From: Chloroflexota bacterium
GTDB lineage: Bacteria; Chloroflexota; UBA6077; FW602-bin22; CADDYW01
DNA length: 63,353 bases
Reading direction: 5' to 3'
Assembly (NCBI GenBank): GCA_021324795.1
Contig: JAJPIK010000042.1
Span: forward strand, 1 to 63,353
Part shown: positions 35,246 to 43,634 of the stretch, piece after piece
How positions within the stretch are numbered: position 1 is the first letter of the stretch
How the letters are laid out: each line of letters begins with the position of its first letter
The notes under the pieces: model-generated
What the model saw: the letters and a program-made list of their open reading frames with translations, nothing else
Told to the model about the DNA's origin: nothing
Database searches by the model: none
Program-made: the position numbers and the translations under genes

Positions 35246-36090
35246 ATCAGCGAATGACCATTAGCTGGCAGCGCAAGGTCACAAACGTGCTCATGCTCGG
35301 CTTGTGCGTGCTCGCACTCGCGGCCGCCTTGACCATCTTGGTGGCCATTCTGGGATACATTGTCGCCCAAGGTGGGCAAGCGCTCAACCTCGACTTTTTC
35401 ACACAGACTCCCCGACCAGTTGGCGAACCAGGCGGAGGCATGGCGAATGCGATCGTTGGCAGCTTGATTTTGATCATAATCGCCAGCCTGATCGGTTTGC
35501 CCATTGGGATCGGGGCAGGCGTATACCTGGCTGAATACGGTCGTGGCCGTTTGGCCAACCTCATTCGGTTTTTGGCGGACGTGCTCACCGGCGTTCCATC
35601 GATTGCAATCGGCATTTTCGCTTATGCCCTGCTCGTCGTGCCTCTGAAAAGCTTCAACGCAATCGCCGGTGGCTTCGCCCTCGCCATCATCATGATCCCG
35701 GTCGTCACACGCACGACCGAAGAAATGGTTCGCTTGGTTCCATCCGCATTACGGGAAGGCGCACTTGCACTCGGGATACCGCGCTGGAAGATGGTGCTAC
35801 GTATCGTTTTGCCGACCGCGCTCGGCGGTATCGTCACCGGCGCTCTCCTCGCAGTGGCTCGCGCGGCAGGCGAGACAGCTCCTCTCCTCTTCACTGCTTT
35901 TGGCAATCAGTTTTTCTGGAAGGGGGGATTGCGCGAGCCAATCGCCGCGCTCCCGCTCCAGATTTTCACGTATGCGATTTCTCCCTATGACGACTGGCAC
36001 CGCCAGGCCTGGGCTGGGTCGTTGGTGCTCGTCACAATGGTCCTGCTACTGAGCATGAGCGCGCGCATTCTCGTCAGACGAAGAAGTTAG
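35242..36090 (+). CDS. pstA: Phosphate ABC transporter permease PstA
   Basis: The 282-residue permease partners PstC in the membrane channel. Seen: a first TM segment (about 12-40), the FFTQTPRPVGEPGGGMANAI loop typical of PstA, and the EAA loop EGALALGIPRWKMVLRIVLPTALGGI. ATG 35242 overlaps the pstC stop. The frame is open far upstream inside pstC, but that part is a shadow of pstC. Confidence 0.93.
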   Translation: MNQRMTISWQRKVTNVLMLGLCVLALAAALTILVAILGYIVAQGGQALNLDFFTQTPRPVGEPGGGMANAIVGSLILIIIASLIGLPIGIGAGVYLAEYGRGRLANLIRFLADVLTGVPSIAIGIFAYALLVVPLKSFNAIAGGFALAIIMIPVVTRTTEEMVRLVPSALREGALALGIPRWKMVLRIVLPTALGGIVTGALLAVARAAGETAPLLFTAFGNQFFWKGGLREPIAALPLQIFTYAISPYDDWHRQAWAGSLVLVTMVLLLSMSARILVRRRS

Positions 36091-36099
36091 GGGGAAGCG

Positions 36100-36936
36100 A
36101 TGTTTTCACCGCGTCCGATTCTTTTCGAACCAGCCGGCCCCGGTACTACCGTGGCGACCAACCGGGCGAACTCTCTCGAAGCGCATCGGCTTTCCGCTTG
36201 GTATGGCGAACGGCAAGCGATTCGTGACATCAGTCTGTCATTTCCAGCCGGTCAAATTACTGCGATCATTGGTCCTTCGGGCTGCGGCAAATCGACCTTC
36301 ATCCGCTGCCTCAACCGTATGCACGAGACGGTACCAGGCGCACGGGTTGAAGGCCAAGTTCTCCTGGGTGGCATGGACATCCTTAGTCAAGGCGTAGATC
36401 CGGTGCTGGTACGACGGCGGATTGGCATGGTGTTTCAGCGTCCCAACCCGTTCCCAACTATGTCGATTTTCGACAACGTCGCCGCGGGACTCCGGTTGAA
36501 CGGCATTAGCCCGGGCAAGTCCCTTCCCGATCTGGTCTGGCAAGCGCTCGAGAGAGTTGCCTTGTGGGACGAGGTCAAAGACAAGCTTCGCCAACCAGGT
36601 ACGGCACTCTCCGGCGGTCAGCAACAGCGCCTGTGCATCGCCCGCGCTCTCGCGATCGCGCCTGAAGTACTTCTGCTTGATGAGCCAACCGGTGCGCTCG
36701 ATCCGGTAGCGACCCTGAAGATCGAAGAGTTGCTCAGCGAGCTCAAGAGCGACTATACTATCGTTATTGTTACCCATAATATGCAACAGGCGGCACGGAT
36801 TTCCGACACCACGGCGTTTATGCTCGCGGATGCGAGCCACATCGGAACGCTCATCGAAGTGGGATCAACGCGCCAAATCTTTACCAATCCGCGCGATCGG
36901 CGCACCGAGGAATACATTACCGGACGATTCGGCTGA
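36100..36936 (+). CDS. pstB: Phosphate ABC transporter ATP-binding protein PstB
   Basis: The 278-residue ATPase drives phosphate import. Seen: Walker [10 protein letters not shown] near 58, Q-loop in [11 protein letters not shown], signature LSGGQQQR near 169, Walker [14 protein letters not shown] and switch His in VTHNMQQA, with the family-specific [14 protein letters not shown]. It begins nine bases after pstA. The first 25 residues before the ABC core are a little longer than usual. Confidence 0.95.
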   Translation: MFSPRPILFEPAGPGTTVATNRANSLEAHRLSAWYGERQAIRDISLSFPAGQITAIIGPSGCGKSTFIRCLNRMHETVPGARVEGQVLLGGMDILSQGVDPVLVRRRIGMVFQRPNPFPTMSIFDNVAAGLRLNGISPGKSLPDLVWQALERVALWDEVKDKLRQPGTALSGGQQQRLCIARALAIAPEVLLLDEPTGALDPVATLKIEELLSELKSDYTIVIVTHNMQQAARISDTTAFMLADASHIGTLIEVGSTRQIFTNPRDRRTEEYITGRFG

Positions 36937-36952
36937 TCCGGTGGAGAAAGGA

Positions 36953-37627
36953 ATGCTCGTGCCAGGCCGAGAAACCTTCGATCGAGACCTGCGTCACCTC
37001 CAGGACGATATGCTCATCCTGGCAAGTCTGGTTGACCAGGCCGTGGGCGGTGCTCTCGAGTCTCTGCGTTATCTCGATCAAAATCGGGCGCGCCAGATCA
37101 TCCAGAGCGACGCCGCGATCAACAGCAAGCGCTTTGCCATCGAAGAGCAGGCAGTGACTTTGCTTGCCACCCAGCAGCCAATGGCCCGGGATCTCCGCAC
37201 CGTTCTCGCCGTCCTGGCTATCGCCGGTGAGCTCGAACGAATGGGGGATTACGCCGCCGGGACCGCACGGATCGTCTTGATGCACGGAGATCAGGAGCTC
37301 CTCAAGCCACTCATCGATCTCCCGCGCATGGCGGATCTCGCCCGTGAGATGCTGCGGCGAGCCATCGACGCGTTCGTGAATCGCGATGCCAAGCTGGCTG
37401 AAGCAGTCGCCGCCGAGGATGATCTAGTCGACGCTCTTCACGATCAGGTCTACCGCGAACTACTGACCTACATGATTCAGGATCCCCGCACGATCGACCG
37501 GGCTACCTGGCTCACCTGGGTTGCCCATAACTTCGAGCGCACCGCCGATCGAGTCACGAACATCTGTGAGCGCGTCGTCTTCCTGGTGAGTGGCCGCCTC
37601 GAAGAGATGAACGTCAAGGGCGATTGA
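36953..37627 (+). CDS. phoU: Phosphate-specific transport system accessory protein PhoU
   Basis: The 224-residue protein is made of two PhoU three-helix repeats, each with the metal-binding E/DxxxD pattern (ELERMGDYAAGTAR near 100, NFERTADRVTNICE near 200). PhoU links Pst transport to PhoR and keeps PhoR off when phosphate is plentiful. ATG 36953 has GGAG upstream; the longer frame from 36767 lies inside pstB. Its 3' end overlaps the convergent glycosylase gene by 14 bp. Confidence 0.93.
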   Translation: MLVPGRETFDRDLRHLQDDMLILASLVDQAVGGALESLRYLDQNRARQIIQSDAAINSKRFAIEEQAVTLLATQQPMARDLRTVLAVLAIAGELERMGDYAAGTARIVLMHGDQELLKPLIDLPRMADLAREMLRRAIDAFVNRDAKLAEAVAAEDDLVDALHDQVYRELLTYMIQDPRTIDRATWLTWVAHNFERTADRVTNICERVVFLVSGRLEEMNVKGD

Positions 37628-38240
37628 GCGGTTCGTTCCTCAAGCTCCGCCAAAGGTACCAGGTAGCCACCGAGCGGTACGGCACCCAGGGCTCGGCGAG
37701 GCGACGAATTTCGTCGGCCGTCGGCAACTGTTCTAAGCCATATTGGCGCTGAATCGCCGTGCGGAAGCCAAGGTCACCGACGGGCAAAACGTCCGGACGG
37801 TGCAAAGAAAAGATCAGAAACATCTCCACGGTCCAGCGTCCAATCCCTTTGACCTTCATAAGCTCGGCGACAATCGCCTCGTCGTCGAGCGCGGACAAGT
37901 GCTCCAGATCGACGGTGCCATCGTGGACCTTCGTCGCCAGGTCTAAAAGATAACCGACCTTGGTGCGCGAAAGCCCTGCTCCACGCAAGTCCTCGACAGA
38001 GCGAGCAAGAATACCGTCAGGCGTGAGCGTTGCGCCATCTGGCATCAGCGCTGCGATGCGACGCCGAATCGCCGACGCGGCATGCACCGAAATCTGCTGA
38101 CCGATGATTGAGTCGACGAGCGCTCCGAACAGATTCGGGTTGTGGCGGAAAATGGGGAAGCCGACCTCGTCGATGATCCGGGCGAGCACCGGATCTCGAG
38201 CCGTGAGATGCGCCGCGGCGGCGGAGAGATCGATCGTCAC
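37614..38240 (-). CDS. DNA-3-methyladenine glycosylase II-like (HhH-GPD superfamily)
   Basis: The 208-residue base-excision repair enzyme has the helix-hairpin-helix VKGIGRWTVEMFLIF near 130 followed by the catalytic Asp in PVGDLGFR, and IIGQQISVHAASAI near 45, as in AlkA-type glycosylases. No C-terminal iron-sulfur cysteine loop is present, which separates it from EndoIII/MutY. It is the last gene of the ltaE-aroK-aroB operon and overlaps the aminotransferase by 4 bp. Confidence 0.88.
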   Translation of the reverse strand: MTIDLSAAAAHLTARDPVLARIIDEVGFPIFRHNPNLFGALVDSIIGQQISVHAASAIRRRIAALMPDGATLTPDGILARSVEDLRGAGLSRTKVGYLLDLATKVHDGTVDLEHLSALDDEAIVAELMKVKGIGRWTVEMFLIFSLHRPDVLPVGDLGFRTAIQRQYGLEQLPTADEIRRLAEPWVPYRSVATWYLWRSLRNEPLNRP

Positions 38241-39367
38241 GATAGGGTCACCAATTCGTCGAGGGCGGAAAGAAACCGTTCGACGTCGTCACTGGAATTG
38301 TAGACGTGGCAGGAGACGCGAATGCGTCTCTCGCTGCCCCAGACCAGAATGCCTTTAGCGGCCAGATCTGCCGCGACCTCCGCCGCGTTGGGAACCGCGT
38401 AGCAGATGCTGCCGGCCCGTTCTCGAGGCGATTCCGGCGTCATGAGTGTCCAACCTCGCCGCGCTAGTCCTTCTCGCACTATTCCTCCGAGACAGAGCGC
38501 ATGCTCCTCGACCTTTGCCGCCGGCAGCATCGCCAGTCGTTCGAGAACGTTATTCAGTACATAAATACTTGGAAAGCTGGGATTCCCCATCTCGAATTTA
38601 TCGGCGTCCGGACGCAGCGCCACTTGAGTCGGATCTGTCTTCCCGCCACGGCTCGCTACCGAGTGCCAGCCCAGATTGACTGGTTCGAGTTCGGGAACTC
38701 GCGAGCGATTCCAAACAAAGATGCCAACCCCGTGTACGCCGAGCAGCCACTTGTAACAGCTTGACACCAGGAAGTCGCAGAGGTTGGCATCAACCGGGAT
38801 GACGCCGAGAGCGTGGGTCGCATCAACGAGTAAGCGCGCCCCGACCTGCCAAGCTGCATCGGCTATCGCCGCTAGGCTCAGGCGTTGGCCGGTCAGGAAG
38901 CTGACCTGGCTCACCGCGACCAAGCGGGTACGCCGGTCGATGGTAGCGCGAAGGTCGTCGAGGTGAAGCACCCAGTTTCGAGTCGGGACCACGCGAATCT
39001 CTACGCCTCGCTGAGTCAGGCGAGTCCAAGGATAGATCAGTGAGGGGTACTCGACGTCGGCCAGAACAACGTTATCACCCGGACGCCAATCGAGCCCCTG
39101 GGCGACGACATTCACCCCTTCCGAGGCATGAGCGAGCAAGGCAATATCGCTGGCCGGCCGGTTGACCCACCAGGAAAGATTCAGACGGGTCGAGGCGACC
39201 GTCTCTTCGAGTCGGGCACGCCCGGGCATACCGGTGCTCTTGTCGGCGGCGAAACGCGCCAACGCTTCGAGGTGAGTTCGCAGCATCGGTGCCTCGCCGG
39301 CTGCGCAAAGATGGGTCATCCCCTCGAGGCCAAGAAACTCGTCCGGTGTGATCAAGGGCTGGATCAT
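38237..39367 (-). CDS. Aminotransferase class V family PLP enzyme
   Basis: The 376-residue fold-type I enzyme is of the class V group (cysteine desulfurase, isopenicillin-N-epimerase-like, kynureninase). Seen: LLAHASEGVNVVAQGLDW, the PLP-phosphate region VSQVSFLTGQRL, the Asp in LLVDATHALGVIPVD, and the Schiff-base Lys in SSCYKWLLGVHG. It lacks the catalytic Cys loop of typical IscS. Its reaction is unknown. It starts six bases after aroB and overlaps the glycosylase gene by 4 bp. Confidence 0.83.
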   Translation of the reverse strand: MIQPLITPDEFLGLEGMTHLCAAGEAPMLRTHLEALARFAADKSTGMPGRARLEETVASTRLNLSWWVNRPASDIALLAHASEGVNVVAQGLDWRPGDNVVLADVEYPSLIYPWTRLTQRGVEIRVVPTRNWVLHLDDLRATIDRRTRLVAVSQVSFLTGQRLSLAAIADAAWQVGARLLVDATHALGVIPVDANLCDFLVSSCYKWLLGVHGVGIFVWNRSRVPELEPVNLGWHSVASRGGKTDPTQVALRPDADKFEMGNPSFPSIYVLNNVLERLAMLPAAKVEEHALCLGGIVREGLARRGWTLMTPESPRERAGSICYAVPNAAEVAADLAAKGILVWGSERRIRVSCHVYNSSDDVERFLSALDELVTLS

Positions 39368-39373
39368 GGCTAT

Positions 39374-40450
39374 TTAGTGACTCCTGAGACCAAGCAGCGC
39401 AGCGACCGTGTCGCTGACCAAAGACCACGGCACGCCCCGCTCGATGCGCGCCTGACCGATCTGCTCGAGGAGAATCCAGCGTAGTTCCGCCCCTCGCGAT
39501 TTTTTGTCGTGAGTCATCGCGTCGAGGACCGCTTCGATCTTTGGCGGAGTCACTGAAAGAGGGAAATGGGTCGGCAAGCCGAATCGGGCCAACACCGCAT
39601 TCTGACGCGCTGCCTCGGCTGGCTGAAGCAAGCCACGCTCGACTGATAGTCGAGCTGCGCCGGTCATGCCAATGCTGACCGCCTCGCCGTGCAGTAGGAC
39701 GTCGTAGTTCAGGACCGCTTCCAGTGCGTGGCCGATGGTGTGACCATAATTGAGGATCATCCGGAGGCCGGTTTCGCGCTCGTCCTCGGTGACGACTCGG
39801 ACCTTGTGCTGGGCACAACGCTCGACGATAACCGGGACGAGCGGTGAACTCAAATCGCACAATCCCGCGGCGTTGGCTTCCAGGAGGTCGAGTAGCTCGG
39901 CATCCAAGATCATCGCGCACTTGATCGCCTCGGCCCAGCCGGCGACAATCTCCCGAGGCGGCAGGGTACGCAAACAATCGGTGTCCCCCAGAATCAAACG
40001 CGCCGGATTGAACGCTCCGATCAGATTCTTCCCCTTGGGATGATTCACCCCGACCTTGCCGCCAATCGAGCTATCGATTTGCGATAGCACCGTCGTCGGC
40101 ACCTGGACGAGTGGCATGCCACGAAGAAAGGTCGCCGCGACAAACCCGGCGACGTCCCCAACGACGCCCCCTCCCAGCGCGACGATCGCATCGATCCGCT
40201 CAGCCCGTTGCTCGACCAGCCAATCATAAATCGCGCTGGCCGCGCCCAGAGACTTTGAGCCTTCGCCGGCTGCCAGCTCGTAATGGTCGGCGGTGTAGCC
40301 AGCGGAGCGCAAAGCAGCGAGCGCCTTCTCGCCATAAAGCGGATAGACCTGATCGTCACTGATGACGAAAGCCCGTCCATTCAATCCAACTGCGCGCATC
40401 CGCGCGCCTAGCTCGCCAAGAACGCCGCTACCGATCGCCAGCTCACTCAC
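39374..40450 (-). CDS. aroB: 3-dehydroquinate synthase
   Basis: The 358-residue NAD- and zinc-dependent enzyme makes the second step of the shikimate pathway, turning DAHP into 3-dehydroquinate. Seen: the NAD-binding GGGVVGDVAGFVAATFLRG near 94-112, VPTTVLSQIDSSIGGKVGVN, KNLIGAFNPARLI, and zinc ligands in the GHTIGHALE and LLHGEAVSIGM segments. It overlaps aroK by 8 bp, so the two shikimate steps are coupled. Confidence 0.95.
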   Translation of the reverse strand: MSELAIGSGVLGELGARMRAVGLNGRAFVISDDQVYPLYGEKALAALRSAGYTADHYELAAGEGSKSLGAASAIYDWLVEQRAERIDAIVALGGGVVGDVAGFVAATFLRGMPLVQVPTTVLSQIDSSIGGKVGVNHPKGKNLIGAFNPARLILGDTDCLRTLPPREIVAGWAEAIKCAMILDAELLDLLEANAAGLCDLSSPLVPVIVERCAQHKVRVVTEDERETGLRMILNYGHTIGHALEAVLNYDVLLHGEAVSIGMTGAARLSVERGLLQPAEAARQNAVLARFGLPTHFPLSVTPPKIEAVLDAMTHDKKSRGAELRWILLEQIGQARIERGVPWSLVSDTVAALLGLRSH

Positions 40451-41000
40451 ACCTTCTCTCCCGATTGCCTTGACGCCAATTTCCTCTCTGCTCCAACGCT
40501 TCGATCACCGCAGTGGCAACCTGCTCCACGGTTCGCCCTTCCGTATCCACGACAATATCGGCGATGGCGTAGGCCTCGCCGCGCTCGGCAAGGAGACGGC
40601 GAATCCGTGCCAGCGGCTCCTCCCCGGCCAACATAGGACGTTCCTCGGCACCGGGACTGCTCCGCATGCGCCGAAGCATCGTCTCCGGCGAAGCATCGAG
40701 ACGAACGACAAAATTTCCTTGCTTGATCAACGCCCGGCTTCTCAGATCAACGGACGCGCCTCCACCTAGACTGATCACCTGGCGCCGGCCAGCGCAGGCT
40801 TTGGCGACAATCTCTCGCTCCGCGGCTCGAAATACTGCCTCACCGTCGTCCCGAAAGACCGTGGCGATACTCTTGCCGAATCGCTCGACGATTGCCTGAT
40901 CAGTATCAACCAACGGCCAGCCTAGTCGTGCCGACAACGAGCGTGCCACGGCACTCTTACCCGTGCCGCTGAAGCCAATCAGGACGAGATTATCGGGCAC
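40443..41000 (-). CDS. aroK: Shikimate kinase
   Basis: The 185-residue P-loop kinase phosphorylates shikimate. Seen: Walker A GFSGTGKSAV near 9-18, the shikimate-binding Asp-containing motif VDTDQAI, the GGGA motif in VISLGGGASVD, and the lid region RMRSSPGAEERPML. It overlaps ltaE upstream by 11 bp and aroB downstream by 8 bp. Confidence 0.93.
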   Translation of the reverse strand: MPDNLVLIGFSGTGKSAVARSLSARLGWPLVDTDQAIVERFGKSIATVFRDDGEAVFRAAEREIVAKACAGRRQVISLGGGASVDLRSRALIKQGNFVVRLDASPETMLRRMRSSPGAEERPMLAGEEPLARIRRLLAERGEAYAIADIVVDTEGRTVEQVATAVIEALEQRGNWRQGNRERRCE

Positions 41001-42045
41001 CGACGGGCGTTCCTACCAGAACGTCTCGGGCGATTTGCAAAGCCCGCTCGACGTCGGCACGCTCAATACCGTAGTGCGTGACCATCCGGATCCGATTGGG
41101 CCCTGCCTGGCCACAGAGCAGACCGCGCTCGCGGAAGCTCGCGATCAACGCCGTTGCCCCCTGAGGAGCGGTCACGTCAAATATCACAATGTCCGTGCAG
41201 ACTTTTTCCGGGTTCAAATTAATCCCCGGCAGCTCGGCGAGCCCCTCGGCAAGGAAACGCGCGTTAGCGTGGTCCTCAGCCAGGCGATCGACCATCGTAT
41301 TCAAGGCGACAATCCCCGCCGCGGCGATAATGCCCGCTTGGCGCATGCCACCACCGAGAATCTTCCGGTATTTCCGCGCGATCTGAATGTAACTCTTGGT
41401 GCCACACAGGAGCGAACCGACCGGCGCTGCCAAGCCCTTCGAAAGACAAAAAGTCACCGAATCGGCTTCGGCGGTGAGGGTACGCACGTCGACTCCCAAG
41501 GCTACGGCAGCGTTGAAGATCCGCGCGCCATCCAGATGGACGGGAATGTCGGCCGCGTGCGCGACCGCAGCGATCGCATGGGTCTGGGCAGCGTCGAGCA
41601 CTGCTCCGCCATTGCGATTGTGGGTGTTCTCGATACAAACCGCACCGGTCCGAGGCTGATGGACATCTGCCGAGCGAATCGCCGCTTGCACGTCAGCAGG
41701 ATTTAGCATGCCGTCAACATTGGGAACCGCTCGGAGCTGAATGCCCCCAACCATCGCACAGCCAGCGACCTCATAATTCAAAATGTGCGACTGGTCCCCC
41801 ACAATCACCTCATCGCCACGCTGAGTATGAGACAGGATGCCGACGAGATTTCCCTGCGTTCCGGACGTTACCAGGAGCGCCGCCTCTTTCCCCATTCGCT
41901 CAGCGGCCATAGCCTCGAGGCGGAGAACACTTGGATCTTCGCCGTAGACGTCGTCGCCCAGCTCGGCCTCGGCGATCGCCCGACGCATCTCTGGCGTCGG
42001 GAGGGTCACGGTATCGCTGCGTAAATCGATCACGGCCTTCGCCAC
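40990..42045 (-). CDS. ltaE: Low-specificity L-threonine aldolase
   Basis: The 351-residue PLP enzyme splits L-threonine or L-allo-threonine into glycine and acetaldehyde. Seen: DLRSDTVTLPTPEMR at the start, DDVYGEDPSV, the HLDGARIFNAAVALGV segment, and the PLP lysine in FCLSKGLAAPVGS. GTG 42045 follows an ideal AAAGGAGGT box, so expression of this operon is probably strong. It heads the overlapping five-gene operon down to the DNA glycosylase. Confidence 0.93.
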   Translation of the reverse strand: MAKAVIDLRSDTVTLPTPEMRRAIAEAELGDDVYGEDPSVLRLEAMAAERMGKEAALLVTSGTQGNLVGILSHTQRGDEVIVGDQSHILNYEVAGCAMVGGIQLRAVPNVDGMLNPADVQAAIRSADVHQPRTGAVCIENTHNRNGGAVLDAAQTHAIAAVAHAADIPVHLDGARIFNAAVALGVDVRTLTAEADSVTFCLSKGLAAPVGSLLCGTKSYIQIARKYRKILGGGMRQAGIIAAAGIVALNTMVDRLAEDHANARFLAEGLAELPGINLNPEKVCTDIVIFDVTAPQGATALIASFRERGLLCGQAGPNRIRMVTHYGIERADVERALQIARDVLVGTPVGAR

Positions 42046-42129
42046 TTTTTACCTCCTTTAACAGTAGTAACTCATCTCACACGGCGAGCCAATCCTTGAC
42101 GCGGCCACGATATGACCCGAGTCAGATAA

Positions 42130-43266
42130 TCAACCTGCTACGAGCTGCATGAACTTCTCAATCGATTGATCGGTAAAATGTGCAGGTTTATAGCCCGGAT
42201 AATCGTGAGCAATCTCGACGTCGCGTGGCAAGTTGAGATGTTTCTGTGAAACAGAATAAAAGTTACCCAAGCGCAGGTGAAGGTCGGCCAAGTATTCTTG
42301 TTCGGTCTGCCCTGGCGTCGGAATTAAGAGCGCCCGCTTGCCTAACTCGGCCAGTTCCATGATCGTCGAGTAGCCGGACCGACTGATGACCAAACGAGCA
42401 CGATTCATCAGATCTTCTTGCTGCCGACGATTCACGTAACTGTAGACGGTGACGTTGCGGCGCCGATATGATCGCACGGCTTCGTCCGGCTTACCCAGGG
42501 ATACGACGACTCGCCCGTGTAAATCATACACCTGTTCGAGGATAATCCGTTCCAGGATCGTTCGTTGCGGCTCCGGCCCAGAGATCGAGACGTAACAATC
42601 AATGTCTTCGGGAAGCTGCCGTCGTCGTACTCCGCTGAGAATGCCAATGAAGCTCATCTGCTCGGGCGGAATGAAGCGGAGATCATGACTAAGCTCGCCG
42701 CTCAAACCATGGGAAGCAAAGTCCGGTACGATGAAACGCGTCACCCGTCCGTAGCAGCGCCAGAAGACGTACTCCATCCCAACTTCGAGCAATGGATTGC
42801 GTCGCGGAGCAATCATGCGCAGACCATGGGCTAAGTGAAAAGACGCGACTTTCGAGCTGCGCACGCCAAATCGACTGTCCGACACGATACGATCAAAGTG
42901 CTCAAAGTGGAGGAGAGCGTGGAGTGCGCGATTCTCGGCGAACATCATCCGAACCGCGAGAGGCAGACTTAGGGTGAATCGCGCATAGAATAAGGGCGCA
43001 CTTTTGGAGATTCTGACTGGAAATTCTGGCCATTCTAAGAATGTGCAACGACCAATGAGCTCCTGTTTCAGCACCGCCAATGCACGTCCACTCGAGACAA
43101 CGGTCACGTGGTGACCACAATCGAGCATACGGCTAATCAACGGTAAGTCGCGCGTGGCATGACCTAGCCCCCATGACGCGACGGCAAAGAGCACTTTAAG
43201 ACGTGCCCCGGAGCGGGGCATTGGCACGGTCGCAGGAACCGACTGGCCAGCGATCAACGCATCCAA
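42130..43266 (-). CDS. Glycosyltransferase (GT-B, MurG/UDP-GlcNAc-transferase-like)
   Basis: The 378-residue protein has an N-terminal Rossmann lobe (LKVLFAVASWGLGHATRDLPL near 24, with a MurG-like glycine-rich GLGH motif) and a C-terminal nucleotide-sugar lobe (LVISRSGYSTIMELAELGKRALLIPTPGQTEQEYLA near 290-325). The layout is of uncharacterised MJ1255/VC2487-type transferases. The start TTG 43266 has GAGGT five bases upstream. No signal or TM segment is seen. Donor and acceptor are unknown. It is separate from the downstream ltaE operon by 84 bp. Confidence 0.8.
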   Translation of the reverse strand: MDALIAGQSVPATVPMPRSGARLKVLFAVASWGLGHATRDLPLISRMLDCGHHVTVVSSGRALAVLKQELIGRCTFLEWPEFPVRISKSAPLFYARFTLSLPLAVRMMFAENRALHALLHFEHFDRIVSDSRFGVRSSKVASFHLAHGLRMIAPRRNPLLEVGMEYVFWRCYGRVTRFIVPDFASHGLSGELSHDLRFIPPEQMSFIGILSGVRRRQLPEDIDCYVSISGPEPQRTILERIILEQVYDLHGRVVVSLGKPDEAVRSYRRRNVTVYSYVNRRQQEDLMNRARLVISRSGYSTIMELAELGKRALLIPTPGQTEQEYLADLHLRLGNFYSVSQKHLNLPRDVEIAHDYPGYKPAHFTDQSIEKFMQLVAG

Positions 43267-43634
43267 ATTACCTCACGCTTGGCAGAGAAGCTGTCAGGGT
43301 GGGAATCGTCTTCACCTAAGCTGATCAGGTCAGACGGTTCAATGCCAGAGATGATGCTTGAGACAATGCCAACGACGATGCCAAAGATAAAGCGCAAATG
43401 ACAATGCGCTTTACCATGCCGGCTGACGATGCCACGGACAGCGCCAACAACGACTGATAACCGTCACCGGACATGATTAGCACAGATGGTTCCTAATGCC
43501 ATAACCCTTAGGCTATCATCGCATCAACCTCGCTTTTTGGCAAGACGGCTTACCGTCGTGAACCTTACAACGCGCCAAACCCTCTTTGGGCCCCCCCAAA
43601 AGTCCCGTATAAATCCGGTAAAGCGATTGATATA
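43267..43634. other. 368-bp divergent intergenic region with repeated ATGCCA units
   Basis: No gene is seen between the glycosyltransferase and the diguanylate cyclase. Bases 43340-43432 contain several short, irregular copies of an (A/C)GATGCCA-like unit. An 8-bp perfect inverted repeat (AAAGCGCA, 43389-43396 and 43405-43412) with an 8-nt loop lies among them. TATAAT occurs at 43631-43636, but it overlaps the annotated cyclase start. Confidence 0.5.

Noticed and set aside
36767..36952. Extension of phoU into pstB
   Set aside because: It overlaps intact pstB coding sequence; ATG 36953 has a ribosome site.
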